From NCBI GenBank assembly GCA_024694145.1, contig JAILKD010000078.1, positions 1-33,371 of the forward strand: 33,371 bases of DNA, written 5' to 3'. Positions 15,836 through 23,380 of this stretch are shown in pieces. A program made the translations under genes and the position numbers. Numbering within the stretch: position 1 is the first letter of the stretch; every line of letters begins with the position of its first letter. The stretch is from a bacterium (GTDB lineage: Bacteria; Bacillota_I; Bacilli_A; Acholeplasmatales; JAEDCM01). The notes below the pieces were generated by a model that made no database searches, had not been told where the DNA came from, and saw nothing but the letters and a program-made list of their open reading frames with translations.

Positions 15836-17080
15836 GTGGAAGAATTATATGATGCTATAATAGTTTCTATCGATTATGACGATGGATATATTAATTATTA
15901 TGAAAAAGAATTAGCTAATTTATGTGAAGCAAATAATCTTAATCATGTTTATAAGGTTAGACAAAAACTTGATAAACCAAAGGTTGGTTATTATGTTGGA
16001 GTTGGTAAACTTGATGAGATAAAAATGATTGCTACTACTTATAACATTGAATTAGTTATTTTTAATGATGAACTTTCTCCAAGCCAACTAAGGAACATTG
16101 AAAATTACCTTAATCTAGAGGTTATCGATAGATCAATGCTTATATTAAATATATTTGCTGATAGGGCAAAAACCAATGAATCAATGATTGAAGTTTCCCT
16201 TGCACAATATAAATATATGCTCCCTAGACTTGCTGGTTTATCAAATAGTTTATCACGTCAAGGCGGTGGATTTAATGCAAAAGGTCCAGGTGAAACACAA
16301 CTAGAACTAGATAGACGTAAAATTGAAAAAAGAATATATAAGCTTGAAAGTGATTTAAAGAAAATAAACATTAGTAGACAGAATAGAATTAATAAACGTA
16401 GTGATAAAACTGTTGCGCTTGTTGGTTATACAAACTCTGGTAAATCAAAACTAATGAATGCTTTAATAGAGTTATATCAAGATAACAAGAAAAAAGTATT
16501 TTCAAAGGATATGCTTTTTGCAACACTTACTACTTCTAATAGAAAAATAACATTTCCTGATAACCAGTCATTCATATTAACTGATACAGTAGGTTTTGTA
16601 TCAAAACTACCACATCATTTAATAAACTCATTTAAATCAACTTTGCAAGAAATAAATGAAGCAGATTTGATACTACATGTAATAGATTGTGCTAATCCGA
16701 ACTTCAAATTACAAATTGATGTAACTAATAAAGTATTAGAAGAACTTGGATGTAAAGATATACCTATTTTATATGTATATAATAAGTGCGATTTACTTGA
16801 TGAACAGTTCTTCCCTGAAGAAGATAATGCCATTATGATTAGTGCAAAAACTGGTTTTAATTTAAAGCTACTTGCTACAACAATTAAAACAACTATATTA
16901 AATGAAGTAACTACTCTTGAGCTATTTATTCCATATAATAGAGGAGATTTAGTTAATAAAATAAGAGAAAATGAAAACTTGTTAAAAATAGAATATAAAG
17001 ATAACTGTATAAATTTGCTTGCTACAATCAAAAACAAGAATTTGCACATTTATGAAGAATATAAAAAAGCGCTTGACTAG
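15836..17080 (+). CDS. hflX: ribosome-associated GTPase HflX
   Basis: A 414-residue GTPase with GTG start (GAGGTGG 4 nt upstream). N-terminal HflX domain with VGVGKLDEI and the linker signature GGGFNAKGPGETQLELDRRKIEKRI (the usual GIGTRGPGE has drifted to FNAKGPGE), then a coiled segment and the G domain: G1 GYTNSGKS at 197-204, G3 DTVGF, G4 NKCD, G5 SAK. In characterised bacteria HflX binds the 50S subunit and splits stalled or hibernating 70S ribosomes under stress. Single-gene transcript ending in a bidirectional terminator. Confidence 0.95.
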   Translation: MEELYDAIIVSIDYDDGYINYYEKELANLCEANNLNHVYKVRQKLDKPKVGYYVGVGKLDEIKMIATTYNIELVIFNDELSPSQLRNIENYLNLEVIDRSMLILNIFADRAKTNESMIEVSLAQYKYMLPRLAGLSNSLSRQGGGFNAKGPGETQLELDRRKIEKRIYKLESDLKKINISRQNRINKRSDKTVALVGYTNSGKSKLMNALIELYQDNKKKVFSKDMLFATLTTSNRKITFPDNQSFILTDTVGFVSKLPHHLINSFKSTLQEINEADLILHVIDCANPNFKLQIDVTNKVLEELGCKDIPILYVYNKCDLLDEQFFPEEDNAIMISAKTGFNLKLLATTIKTTILNEVTTLELFIPYNRGDLVNKIRENENLLKIEYKDNCINLLATIKNKNLHIYEEYKKALD

Positions 17081-17090
17081 CGCTTTTTCT
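17063..17090. terminator. bidirectional terminator between hflX and SMP-30-like gene
   Basis: AAAAGCGC / GCGCTTTT stem with 7-nt loop. A- and T-runs flank it on both sides, serving the convergent genes; the hflX TAG stop is in the loop and stem. Confidence 0.85.
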
Positions 17091-17091
17091 A

Positions 17092-17934
17092 TTATATCTT
17101 GACTAAATTAATGTCTAGACCTATATAATTTGTTTTTACCTTAAAGATAATACCTGCATATTCGTCAATTCTATCTAATTTAGCTGTTGTTACTAGTAAT
17201 GTATCCATCTTATCTCCTATAAATATAGATGAAGTAACTAATTTTGTTGGTATTATTATTTCATCTATAAGAGAACCTGTTTCACTATTTCTAACTTCTA
17301 TTTTCCCTCCATCCCAAATAGAAATAAATAGTTTATCTTTATTATCAATAGTCATTCCATCAGGTGTTTCAATTCCCATATCACATAATACTTTTTTATT
17401 AGAAATAGTTCCTTTTTTTAAATCAAAGTCATATACATATATTTTATGATTTGCACTATCATTTAAATAAAACTTGGTATTATCTTTATTCCATGACATT
17501 CCATTACCTAGTTTTAGATTATCATCCATTAGTTTTATCTCATTATTAAAGTAACAATATAGAGAACTCTTAGGTTTATGTATTCCATCATCTACTATTA
17601 TAGAAAACCATAACCTTCCAGCCTCATCTGCTTTTGCATCATTACACCTATTTGTACCATTAGTTATACCATCTAAGCTTTTTAATACCTTTATTTCATC
17701 ATTCTCATATAAAAATAAGTTTGTTGTCCCGCAAACAATATATCCATTTCTACCATCTATAGGAATAGCCGCACCTATTCTTTCATTAAATTTTATTTTC
17801 TTTATATCGTTTTCACTCTTAATATATAAAGATTCTCCTACTATATCAACCCATGAGATAGTTTTAAACCTATAATCATATATAGGTCCTTCTCCTAAAA
17901 TATATTTTTCATTATTAAATAGTTCTATATTCAT
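17092..17934 (-). CDS. SMP-30/gluconolactonase/LRE-like family protein
   Basis: A 280-residue six-bladed beta-propeller of the SMP-30 (regucalcin/gluconolactonase) family. Putative metal ligands: Glu of ILGEGPIYD, Asn of NRCNDAKADEAGRLWF, Asn of GNGMSWN and Asp of TPDGMTID. Members hydrolyse sugar lactones or related esters in a divalent-metal-dependent way; the substrate here is unknown. The ATG at 17934 is preferred because AAGGTGA lies 5 nt upstream; an in-frame GTG at 17943 overlaps that SD. No signal peptide, so cytoplasmic. Monocistronic: its own extended -10 promoter and the shared terminator with hflX. Confidence 0.88.
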   Translation of the reverse strand: MNIELFNNEKYILGEGPIYDYRFKTISWVDIVGESLYIKSENDIKKIKFNERIGAAIPIDGRNGYIVCGTTNLFLYENDEIKVLKSLDGITNGTNRCNDAKADEAGRLWFSIIVDDGIHKPKSSLYCYFNNEIKLMDDNLKLGNGMSWNKDNTKFYLNDSANHKIYVYDFDLKKGTISNKKVLCDMGIETPDGMTIDNKDKLFISIWDGGKIEVRNSETGSLIDEIIIPTKLVTSSIFIGDKMDTLLVTTAKLDRIDEYAGIIFKVKTNYIGLDINLVKI

Positions 17935-17952
17935 ATCGATCACCTTAGTTAT

Positions 17953-17961
17953 ATTATACCA
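17953..17961 (-). promoter_or_regulatory. extended -10 promoter of SMP-30-like gene
   Basis: Minus strand: TGGTATAAT, then 8 nt, GGTGA, 5 nt, ATG. No convincing -35; the upstream region is the ABC operon terminator. Confidence 0.6.
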
Positions 17962-17975
17962 TTACATTAAGTATT

Positions 17976-18003
17976 AAAAAATCCCTAAAGTTAGGGATTT
18001 TAT
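17976..18003 (-). terminator. intrinsic terminator of the ABC transporter operon
   Basis: Minus strand: AAATCCCTAA / TTAGGGATTT stem with 3-nt loop and T-run; overlaps the permease stop codon. Confidence 0.85.
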
Positions 18004-18902
18004 CTTTTTTTACTACTTACTTTAATTATTACTATATTAATTATCAAGAATATAATTGTTGAAATAAGTAAGAATGTAAACATTCCTGTTTTATCTATTT
18101 GATTATTAAATAAATTAATCTTAATAGAGAAATAATCACTTAAAGAGTTTGCTACTTCTACTGATTTAGAACTAGCTTCTTCCATATAATTATTAAGTAG
18201 TGATACTCTTGCTAAACCTGCAGTATGACTACCAGGAATTATACTACAAACATATTGTATTGGTTTAGGGAAACTTGATAGAGGCATATATGCACCAATC
18301 AAAAACCCTGATACGGCACAAATTAGGCCAGTAAATGCACCATGTGCACCTGTTGTTTTAATGAAGCTAGTTAGTGCATAAGCAAATAGTGATGCATTAA
18401 AACTACCTAAAATAATTGATCCATATAATATTAAGTAATCTACTACTTTCATATTTAATGAACCACTTATTGCAAGGAATATTAATCCAGCAAATGATAC
18501 TATTATCATTATTAATAATGTAGATAAGAATACTCCTAAAATATATGATATATATACTTTAACATTTGATATAGGACTAGCTTTAAAATCATTTTCTATT
18601 CCTTTTTCTCTATCACTAATAATTACAGATAAACAAGAAAATGATACAGTTATACAGCTTACACCTAAAACACCAGCTATTAACCAGTTATAGGCAACTG
18701 CTTTTGGAAAGTTTGATTCAAATAAGTTTAATACTCCATTAGATTCTAATGCTCCCTTAACTGAATCTATTTGTAAATCACCTAAAAATAATATAAATAG
18801 TAATAAAACTAAAAGCGGTGAAAGAAGGGAAAAGAATACTCCTGTTTTATCTCTTAAAAAAACAGTCATATTTCTTTTTGTTAAAGAAAGAATTTGCCTC
18901 AC
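18000..18902 (-). CDS. ABC-2 type transporter permease
   Basis: A 300-residue membrane protein with about six spans, in the ABC-2/DrrB-like fold: first helix FSLLSPLLVLLLFILFLG after a short cytoplasmic start (LTKRNMTVFLRDKTGVFFS), a large external loop (about 45-70), then FKASPISNVKVYISYI in the coupling region and VSGFLIGAYMPLSSFPKPIQYVCSIIPGSHTAG, typical of this family. It begins immediately at the stop of the ATPase gene, so the two form one exporter. Substrate unknown: multidrug, antibiotic and lipid/polysaccharide exporters share this plan. Confidence 0.9.
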   Translation of the reverse strand: MRQILSLTKRNMTVFLRDKTGVFFSLLSPLLVLLLFILFLGDLQIDSVKGALESNGVLNLFESNFPKAVAYNWLIAGVLGVSCITVSFSCLSVIISDREKGIENDFKASPISNVKVYISYILGVFLSTLLIMIIVSFAGLIFLAISGSLNMKVVDYLILYGSIILGSFNASLFAYALTSFIKTTGAHGAFTGLICAVSGFLIGAYMPLSSFPKPIQYVCSIIPGSHTAGLARVSLLNNYMEEASSKSVEVANSLSDYFSIKINLFNNQIDKTGMFTFLLISTIIFLIINIVIIKVSSKKR

Positions 18903-19793
18903 TTATAACAACTCCTTTCCAGTAACATTTAAGAAGACATCATCCATATCTCCTTTAATAACTTCAAAGTCTATTAGTATATCTTTATTCTTTTCTATAA
19001 AACTAATTACATCACTTGAATTATCAAATGGAATATAATAAGCATTTGTTTTATAATCAAAAGCTTTAAATCTAGATTCTATTAAACTATTTTTATCTGT
19101 ATATATTTTTAAGTAATTATTTGTATATTTTTCTTTTAAACTTATTGGTGTATCATTAACTAAAATATGCCCATGATCAATAATAACAACCCTATTAGCA
19201 TCTTTTGTTTCTTCCATATAATGTGTTGTAAGAAAAACCGTTAGATTAGCGTTTTTTCTTAAATTATCGATAACATTCCAAACCATTATTCTACTCTTTG
19301 GATCTAGTCCTGTAGTAGGTTCATCTAAGAATAATATTTTAGGTTCATGAATTAACGCTCTAGCTATATCCACACGTCTTCTTTGTCCCCCTGATAGATT
19401 CTTATATTTCTTATTTAATATTTCATCTAAATCAAGTAGTTTTGTTAGATACTCTATTCTTTCTTTTACATAGTTTTTATCTAAATTATAGCAAGCTGCT
19501 CTAGATTTTAAATTTTCACATACAGTTAATCTATCATCTAAAACCGATCCTTGAAATACTACTCCAATAGATTCTTTTGCTTCTTTACTTGTAATATCTG
19601 CACCACATATTTTAATTTCTCCACTATCTGGCTTTGTTATATTACAAATCATATTAATTGTAGTAGATTTACCTGCCCCATTTACACCTAAAAAGGCAAA
19701 TAGTTCACCTTCTATAACATTAAAACTGATATTATCTACTGCTTTTAATTCACCATATGATTTAGATAAATTATTTACTTCAATAACATTCAT
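18903..19793 (-). CDS. ABC transporter ATP-binding protein
   Basis: A 296-residue DrrA/CcmA-like ATPase. Walker A GVNGAGKST (about 36-44), Q-loop VVFQGSVLDDRLTV, signature LSGGQRRRVDIARAL, Walker B ILFLDEPTTGLDP, and switch His in TTHYMEE. The C-terminal 70 residues form the extra domain seen in drug-export ATPases. RBS GGAGG precedes the ATG. It lies about 60 bases downstream of dus with no terminator, so it may be co-transcribed with dus. Paired with the ABC-2 permease that follows. Confidence 0.93.
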   Translation of the reverse strand: MNVIEVNNLSKSYGELKAVDNISFNVIEGELFAFLGVNGAGKSTTINMICNITKPDSGEIKICGADITSKEAKESIGVVFQGSVLDDRLTVCENLKSRAACYNLDKNYVKERIEYLTKLLDLDEILNKKYKNLSGGQRRRVDIARALIHEPKILFLDEPTTGLDPKSRIMVWNVIDNLRKNANLTVFLTTHYMEETKDANRVVIIDHGHILVNDTPISLKEKYTNNYLKIYTDKNSLIESRFKAFDYKTNAYYIPFDNSSDVISFIEKNKDILIDFEVIKGDMDDVFLNVTGKELL

Positions 19794-19852
19794 ATTATTA
19801 CCTCCAGAATAATATTACTTTGTTTTCATTATTATTAATAGATTATTTTACT

Positions 19853-20845
19853 TTACATTTGGCAACTATTGGTTTCGTTATCTAAATAATCGAAATATTT
19901 ATTAATAATATCATAAAATTCTTTTTCTGTTTTCACATTACTAACTGGTTGTTTAAAAATAGTATTATTCTTTAAGCCTTTAACATAATAAGTAGCTATA
20001 CTTCTCATTTCAAGTAAAGCAACTTTCTCACATTTTACTTTTTTTAGTAATTCATAATGTTCAATTAGAGTATTTTTTATTTCAATTGGCTTAGGTCTAT
20101 CTATTATTTTATTATTTTCTATTAATTCATAGCATTCATTAATTAGAAAAGGATTGCCTAAACAGCCTCTACCTATCATTACTGCATCACATTTTGTTTC
20201 TTCTAACATTCTTAAAGCATCAGAGGCACTTCTTATATCACCATTACCAATTACAGGAATACTTACAGCCTCTTTTACTTGTTTTATTATATTCCAATCA
20301 GCTTTACCACCATATAATTGACTTCTAGTTCTGGCATGTACTGCAATAGCACTTGCACCTGCTTTTTCAACTAACTTTGCGACTTCAACAGCATTAATAC
20401 TACTTGCATCAAATCCACTTCTTATTTTTACTGTAACTGGTTTACTAACATTATCTACTATTGCTTTAACAAGCTCATAAATATGGTTGGGTTCTTTTAG
20501 TAGATAGCTTCCTGATTTAGCTTTAACTATTTTATTTACAGGACAACCCATATTAATATCTATAATATCAGCATTAGTCTTATCAACAAGTTTTGCTGCT
20601 TTAACCATTGTATCTATCTCATAACCAAATATTTGCATACTTAAGGGTTTTTCTTTATCATTAACCCTTAACATATCAAGTGTTTTTTGGTTATTAAAAT
20701 CTAAGGCATTTGCACTAACCATTTCCGCATAAACTAATCCTGCATTATACTTTTTACATATTAATCTATATGCCTCATTTGTAATTCCTGCCATAGGAGC
20801 TAATACTATTCTATTTTTTATTTCAACATCTTTAATTTTAAACAT
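19853..20845 (-). CDS. dus: tRNA-dihydrouridine synthase (DusB-like)
   Basis: A 330-residue FMN-dependent enzyme reducing uridines in tRNA. The ATG at 20845 is chosen because TAGGAGG lies just upstream; the longer reading starting 18 bases earlier runs through that SD. Motifs: VLAPMAGITNEAYR, QIFGYE, DINMGCPVNKIVKAKSGSYLL (catalytic Cys in GCP), VKIRSGFD, HARTRSQLYGG, VIGNGDI, and VMIGRGCLGNPF, with the C-terminal helical domain. It matches the Bacillota DusB group, whose target site varies. In Bacillus dusB lies directly before lysS; here it is over 10 kb away and in the opposite orientation. Confidence 0.95.
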   Translation of the reverse strand: MFKIKDVEIKNRIVLAPMAGITNEAYRLICKKYNAGLVYAEMVSANALDFNNQKTLDMLRVNDKEKPLSMQIFGYEIDTMVKAAKLVDKTNADIIDINMGCPVNKIVKAKSGSYLLKEPNHIYELVKAIVDNVSKPVTVKIRSGFDASSINAVEVAKLVEKAGASAIAVHARTRSQLYGGKADWNIIKQVKEAVSIPVIGNGDIRSASDALRMLEETKCDAVMIGRGCLGNPFLINECYELIENNKIIDRPKPIEIKNTLIEHYELLKKVKCEKVALLEMRSIATYYVKGLKNNTIFKQPVSNVKTEKEFYDIINKYFDYLDNETNSCQM

Positions 20846-20868
20846 AGAATTACCTCCTAACATCTCTT

Positions 20869-20877
20869 ATTATATCA
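20869..20877 (-). promoter_or_regulatory. dus extended -10 promoter
   Basis: Minus strand: TGATATAAT, 10 nt before AGGAGG. Divergent from the operator array of the toxin-antitoxin module. Confidence 0.55.
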
Positions 20878-20910
20878 TATATTTTTAAAAAAAATATTTA
20901 AAGTTTTAGA

Positions 20911-20993
20911 GTGCCATTTTGGCACTTTGATTAATTAGCTAGGTGCCATTTTGGCACTTTTATATTGATGTAGAGTGTCAAAAATGATAAACT
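20911..20993 (+). promoter_or_regulatory. three 32-bp-spaced operator repeats and promoter of the MNT gene
   Basis: Two identical palindromic 15-mers GTGCCATTTTGGCAC start at 20911 and 20943, exactly 32 bp apart, and a degenerate third (GTGTCAAAAATGATA) starts at 20975, again 32 bp on. The third lies between a TTGATG -35 (20965-20970) and a TGA-TAAACT -10 (20985-20993). The spacing is close to three helical turns, so proteins would bind the same DNA face. Likely autoregulatory sites for the HTH-bearing antitoxin (inference). Confidence 0.75.
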
Positions 20994-21015
20994 AGTAGTA
21001 GAAGGATGTGATATT

Positions 21016-21489
21016 ATGACACTTAGAGAACTTCGTATTTCATATAATATAACTCAAATTGAAGCGTCTAATTGTGTTGGAGTACCACTTAGAACATATA
21101 AAAGATATGAGCAATTAGATGATGAATCAAACTTAAAATACATAAAAATGAAGGAATTACTTACTGAAAAATATGAAACAACCGAAGAAAAAGGTCTTCT
21201 TTCACTTGATCAAATTAAGCAAATTGTCACAACTGTTTTAGATGAATACAAAAATGAAACAAACTTTTGTTATTTGTTTGGTTCATATGCCAAAGGATAC
21301 GCAAAAGAAACTAGTGATGTTGATTTATGTATAGATACCACTATTACTGGATTGAAATTTATTGGTCTTATTGAAAAATTACGTCAAAATTTGAAAAAAA
21401 CAGTTGACGTATTGAGATTCAAAGATTTAAGTGATAATATGATTCTTATAAATGAGATAATGAAGGATGGAATAAAGATATATGGATAA
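21016..21489 (+). CDS. HTH-MNT nucleotidyltransferase antitoxin (MntA-like)
   Basis: A 157-residue fusion of an N-terminal Xre-type helix-turn-helix (about 1-50: NITQIEASNCVGVPLRTYKRYE) and a minimal nucleotidyltransferase domain (about 62-157). The catalytic motif GSx10DxD is intact (Gly89-Ser90 to Asp101/Asp103), with a third carboxylate at Asp131 (KKTVDVLRF). In MntA-HepT systems this enzyme silences the HEPN RNase toxin by AMPylating a Tyr next to its active site. The HTH fusion suggests it also represses its own operon through the upstream repeats. Its stop overlaps the start of the HEPN gene. RBS AAGGA about 9 nt from ATG. Confidence 0.88.
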   Translation: MTLRELRISYNITQIEASNCVGVPLRTYKRYEQLDDESNLKYIKMKELLTEKYETTEEKGLLSLDQIKQIVTTVLDEYKNETNFCYLFGSYAKGYAKETSDVDLCIDTTITGLKFIGLIEKLRQNLKKTVDVLRFKDLSDNMILINEIMKDGIKIYG

Positions 21490-21808
21490 TATTAAAAATG
21501 ATGCCTACTATATTGACTTAATAAAAAAAGATATAGATAAAATAGAGCAATACACTAAAGATATTAGTTATGATGAATTTATTAATGACGAACTATTAAT
21601 TGATGCCATTATGTTTAGATTAGTACAAATGATTGAAAACATAAAATAATTATCTATAGATTTTAAAAATCAACATAATGACATTGAGTGGATTGAAATA
21701 ATCGGTTTTAGAAATAGAATAGTTCACGATTACGGAAAGACAGATTATTCTGTTGTTTATGAAGTAATTACTCAAGATATAGAAAAATTAAAGTATATAT
21801 TTAAATAA
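21482..21808 (+). pseudogene. HEPN-domain toxin (HepT-like) interrupted by in-frame TAA
   Basis: Starting at ATG 21482 (overlapping the antitoxin end) the frame encodes MDNIKNDAYYIDLIKKDIDK... to residue 55, meets TAA at 21647-21649, then continues uninterrupted for 52 more codons to a TAA at 21806. The downstream part holds the HEPN active-site motif RNRIVHDY (R-x4-H-x-Y, including the Tyr that MntA modifies). The combined 107 residues plus stop match HepT length and there is no frameshift, so one codon (probably AAA or GAA in ENIK-x-LSIDFK) has become a stop. No ATG, GTG or TTG in frame follows, so the catalytic half should not be made. A sequencing error or strain polymorphism is the alternative. 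Confidence 0.82.
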
Positions 21809-21812
21809 TATG

Positions 21813-21821
21813 TGCTATAAT
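21813..21821 (+). promoter_or_regulatory. hslO extended -10 promoter
   Basis: TGCTATAAT, then 6 nt, GGTGA, 5 nt, ATG. It begins right after the stop of the broken HEPN gene. Confidence 0.65.
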
Positions 21822-21837
21822 GAGAAAGGTGATTATT

Positions 21838-22713
21838 ATGGATAGTTTAACAAAGGCTTTAGCCTATAATAAACAAATTAGAATATATGCATGTACTACT
21901 ACTGAATTAGTTAGTGAAGCTCAAAAGCGTCATGGACTTTGGCCATCAAGTAGTGCAGCACTAGGTAGAACACTTACTGCAACACTTTTAACAGCAATAT
22001 TAAAAGAAGAAAATGTTACTGTTAAAATTAATGGTGGTGGGCCAATTAAAGATATAGTATGTGAAGCAACAAAATACGGAACAGCAAGAGGTTATGTAGG
22101 AGATCCTTATCAATTCTATCAATATAACGATAGTGGTAAGATTAATGTTAGTTATGCAGTAGGTACTGATGGATTACTTGAGGTAAAAACTATTATTAAT
22201 AATGAAGTATTTACTTCAACTTCTCCACTTCAAACAGGAGAAATTGCTGATGATTTTACTTATTATTTTGCATCTAGTGAACAAATACCTTCATCTGTTG
22301 GTTTAGGTGTATTAGTAAATGAAGATAATTCAATACTTGCTTCAGGCGGATTTATTATTCAAGTATTACCTAATTGTAGTGAAGAAGTAATAACTGATCT
22401 AGAAAATAAACTTAAAACACTTAAAGAAGTATCTACTATGGTAAAAGAAGGATACACTCCAGAGGATATAATAAAAGAAATTGCTGGAGAAAACAACTAT
22501 GAAATACTTGATACAAACATGCCACTAAAATGGTATTGTAGATGTAATAAAGATAACTTCACTCGTAGTTTAAGAATGTTAAAAGAAACAGATCTAAATG
22601 AAATGATTGATGAAGGAAAAGATATAGAAACTGTATGCAATTTCTGTAATACAAAATACATATTTACAGTAGATGAATTAAAAGATATTTTAAGGTCAAA
22701 AAAGAATAATTAA
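21838..22713 (+). CDS. hslO: Hsp33 redox-regulated chaperone
   Basis: A 291-residue Hsp33 holdase. The ATG at 21838 follows AAAGGTGA at 5 nt; a longer reading from 21820 lies on the promoter. N-terminal core with ELVSEAQKRHGLWPSSSAALGR, NGGGPIKDIVCEA and the substrate-binding sheet, then a C-terminal zinc redox switch with four Cys in CRC and CNFC (WYCRCNKD ... ETVCNFCNTKY), the family CxC-x(n)-CxxC pattern. It is activated by oxidation in the cytoplasm and prevents aggregation. In Bacillus hslO lies just after ftsH; here it is about 6 kb upstream of ftsH with the toxin-antitoxin island on its left. Confidence 0.96.
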   Translation: MDSLTKALAYNKQIRIYACTTTELVSEAQKRHGLWPSSSAALGRTLTATLLTAILKEENVTVKINGGGPIKDIVCEATKYGTARGYVGDPYQFYQYNDSGKINVSYAVGTDGLLEVKTIINNEVFTSTSPLQTGEIADDFTYYFASSEQIPSSVGLGVLVNEDNSILASGGFIIQVLPNCSEEVITDLENKLKTLKEVSTMVKEGYTPEDIIKEIAGENNYEILDTNMPLKWYCRCNKDNFTRSLRMLKETDLNEMIDEGKDIETVCNFCNTKYIFTVDELKDILRSKKNN

Positions 22714-22717
22714 TAAA

Positions 22718-22750
22718 ACAAAAAAGGCTTTCATTAAGCCTTTTTTTGTT
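22718..22750. terminator. bidirectional terminator between hslO and mscL
   Basis: AAAAAGGCTT / AAGCCTTTTTTT stem with 5-nt loop, with A-run and T-run on both sides for the convergent genes. Confidence 0.9.
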
Positions 22751-22765
22751 ATCGAATATTTAAAA

Positions 22766-23365
22766 TTATTCAGCTTTTTCTTCAGCAGCTTCTTCTATAC
22801 CTGCTTCAGCACCTTTTTTTGCAGCTCTTTCAGCAGCTAATTTTTCTTTGAATTCTGTTCTCTTTTGAGCAGCCTTAGTAGCTGTTCTAACGATAATAAA
22901 TAATACTAAAGCAATGATTAAGAAACTGATAACGGCATTAATGAATGCACCCCAGTCAATAACAGCACTCATATTGTAAGTATATTTAGTTCCGTGTAGA
23001 GTATATTTTCCAAGAATTGTTCCTTTAGCACCTTCAACTGCATTAATCCAACCAGCATCTGTAGTTGCTAAATCAGGATAGTTTGCATGAGCTAAAGCTT
23101 CTCCTAATTCTTGTAATTTACTAGCTTCAAAACTTTGAGTTAATCCAATACCTGGATTCATACCTTTTTGCATGTTGTTAGCAGCAGGTAGTACAGTTAC
23201 TAATCCTTTTAAGCCTCCTGGTACGCCCCATAAGCATACGCTTAGTAAAATGTTAACTAGTGCAGTAACGATTGCTCCAAAAGCATTACCAATAACTACA
23301 CCAACAGCCATATCTAGAACGTTTCCTCTAGAAATGAATGCCTTAAAATCTTTAAAGAATCCCAT
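22766..23365 (-). CDS. mscL: large-conductance mechanosensitive channel with enlarged loop
   Basis: A 199-residue MscL. Amphipathic N-terminus [15 protein letters not shown], pore helix TM1 (about 15-45: [23 protein letters not shown]), TM2 (about 138-160) and a charged Ala/Glu-rich C-terminal helix. The external loop runs from about 46 to 137, roughly 90 residues, against about 30 in E. coli MscL, and makes the protein much longer than the usual 130-150. It opens under membrane tension to release solutes on osmotic downshock. AAGGAGG RBS; the ATG is 15 bases after the DUF1846 stop, so the two genes share an mRNA. Confidence 0.95.
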   Translation of the reverse strand: MGFFKDFKAFISRGNVLDMAVGVVIGNAFGAIVTALVNILLSVCLWGVPGGLKGLVTVLPAANNMQKGMNPGIGLTQSFEASKLQELGEALAHANYPDLATTDAGWINAVEGAKGTILGKYTLHGTKYTYNMSAVIDWGAFINAVISFLIIALVLFIIVRTATKAAQKRTEFKEKLAAERAAKKGAEAGIEEAAEEKAE

Positions 23366-23380
23366 AGTTTTTTCCTCCTT

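Noticed and set aside
20905-20960. Palindromes before the MNT gene as terminators of dus
   Set aside because: dus is transcribed away from them, and the hairpins are not followed by solid T-runs after any gene end.
20911-20990. CRISPR-like repeat array
   Set aside because: Only three 15-bp palindromic units with 17-bp intervals, no cas genes nearby; position before an HTH gene fits operators.
20864-21840. Integrated mobile element with attachment sites around the toxin-antitoxin pair
   Set aside because: No integrase, transposase or flanking direct repeats are visible; base composition matches the neighbours.
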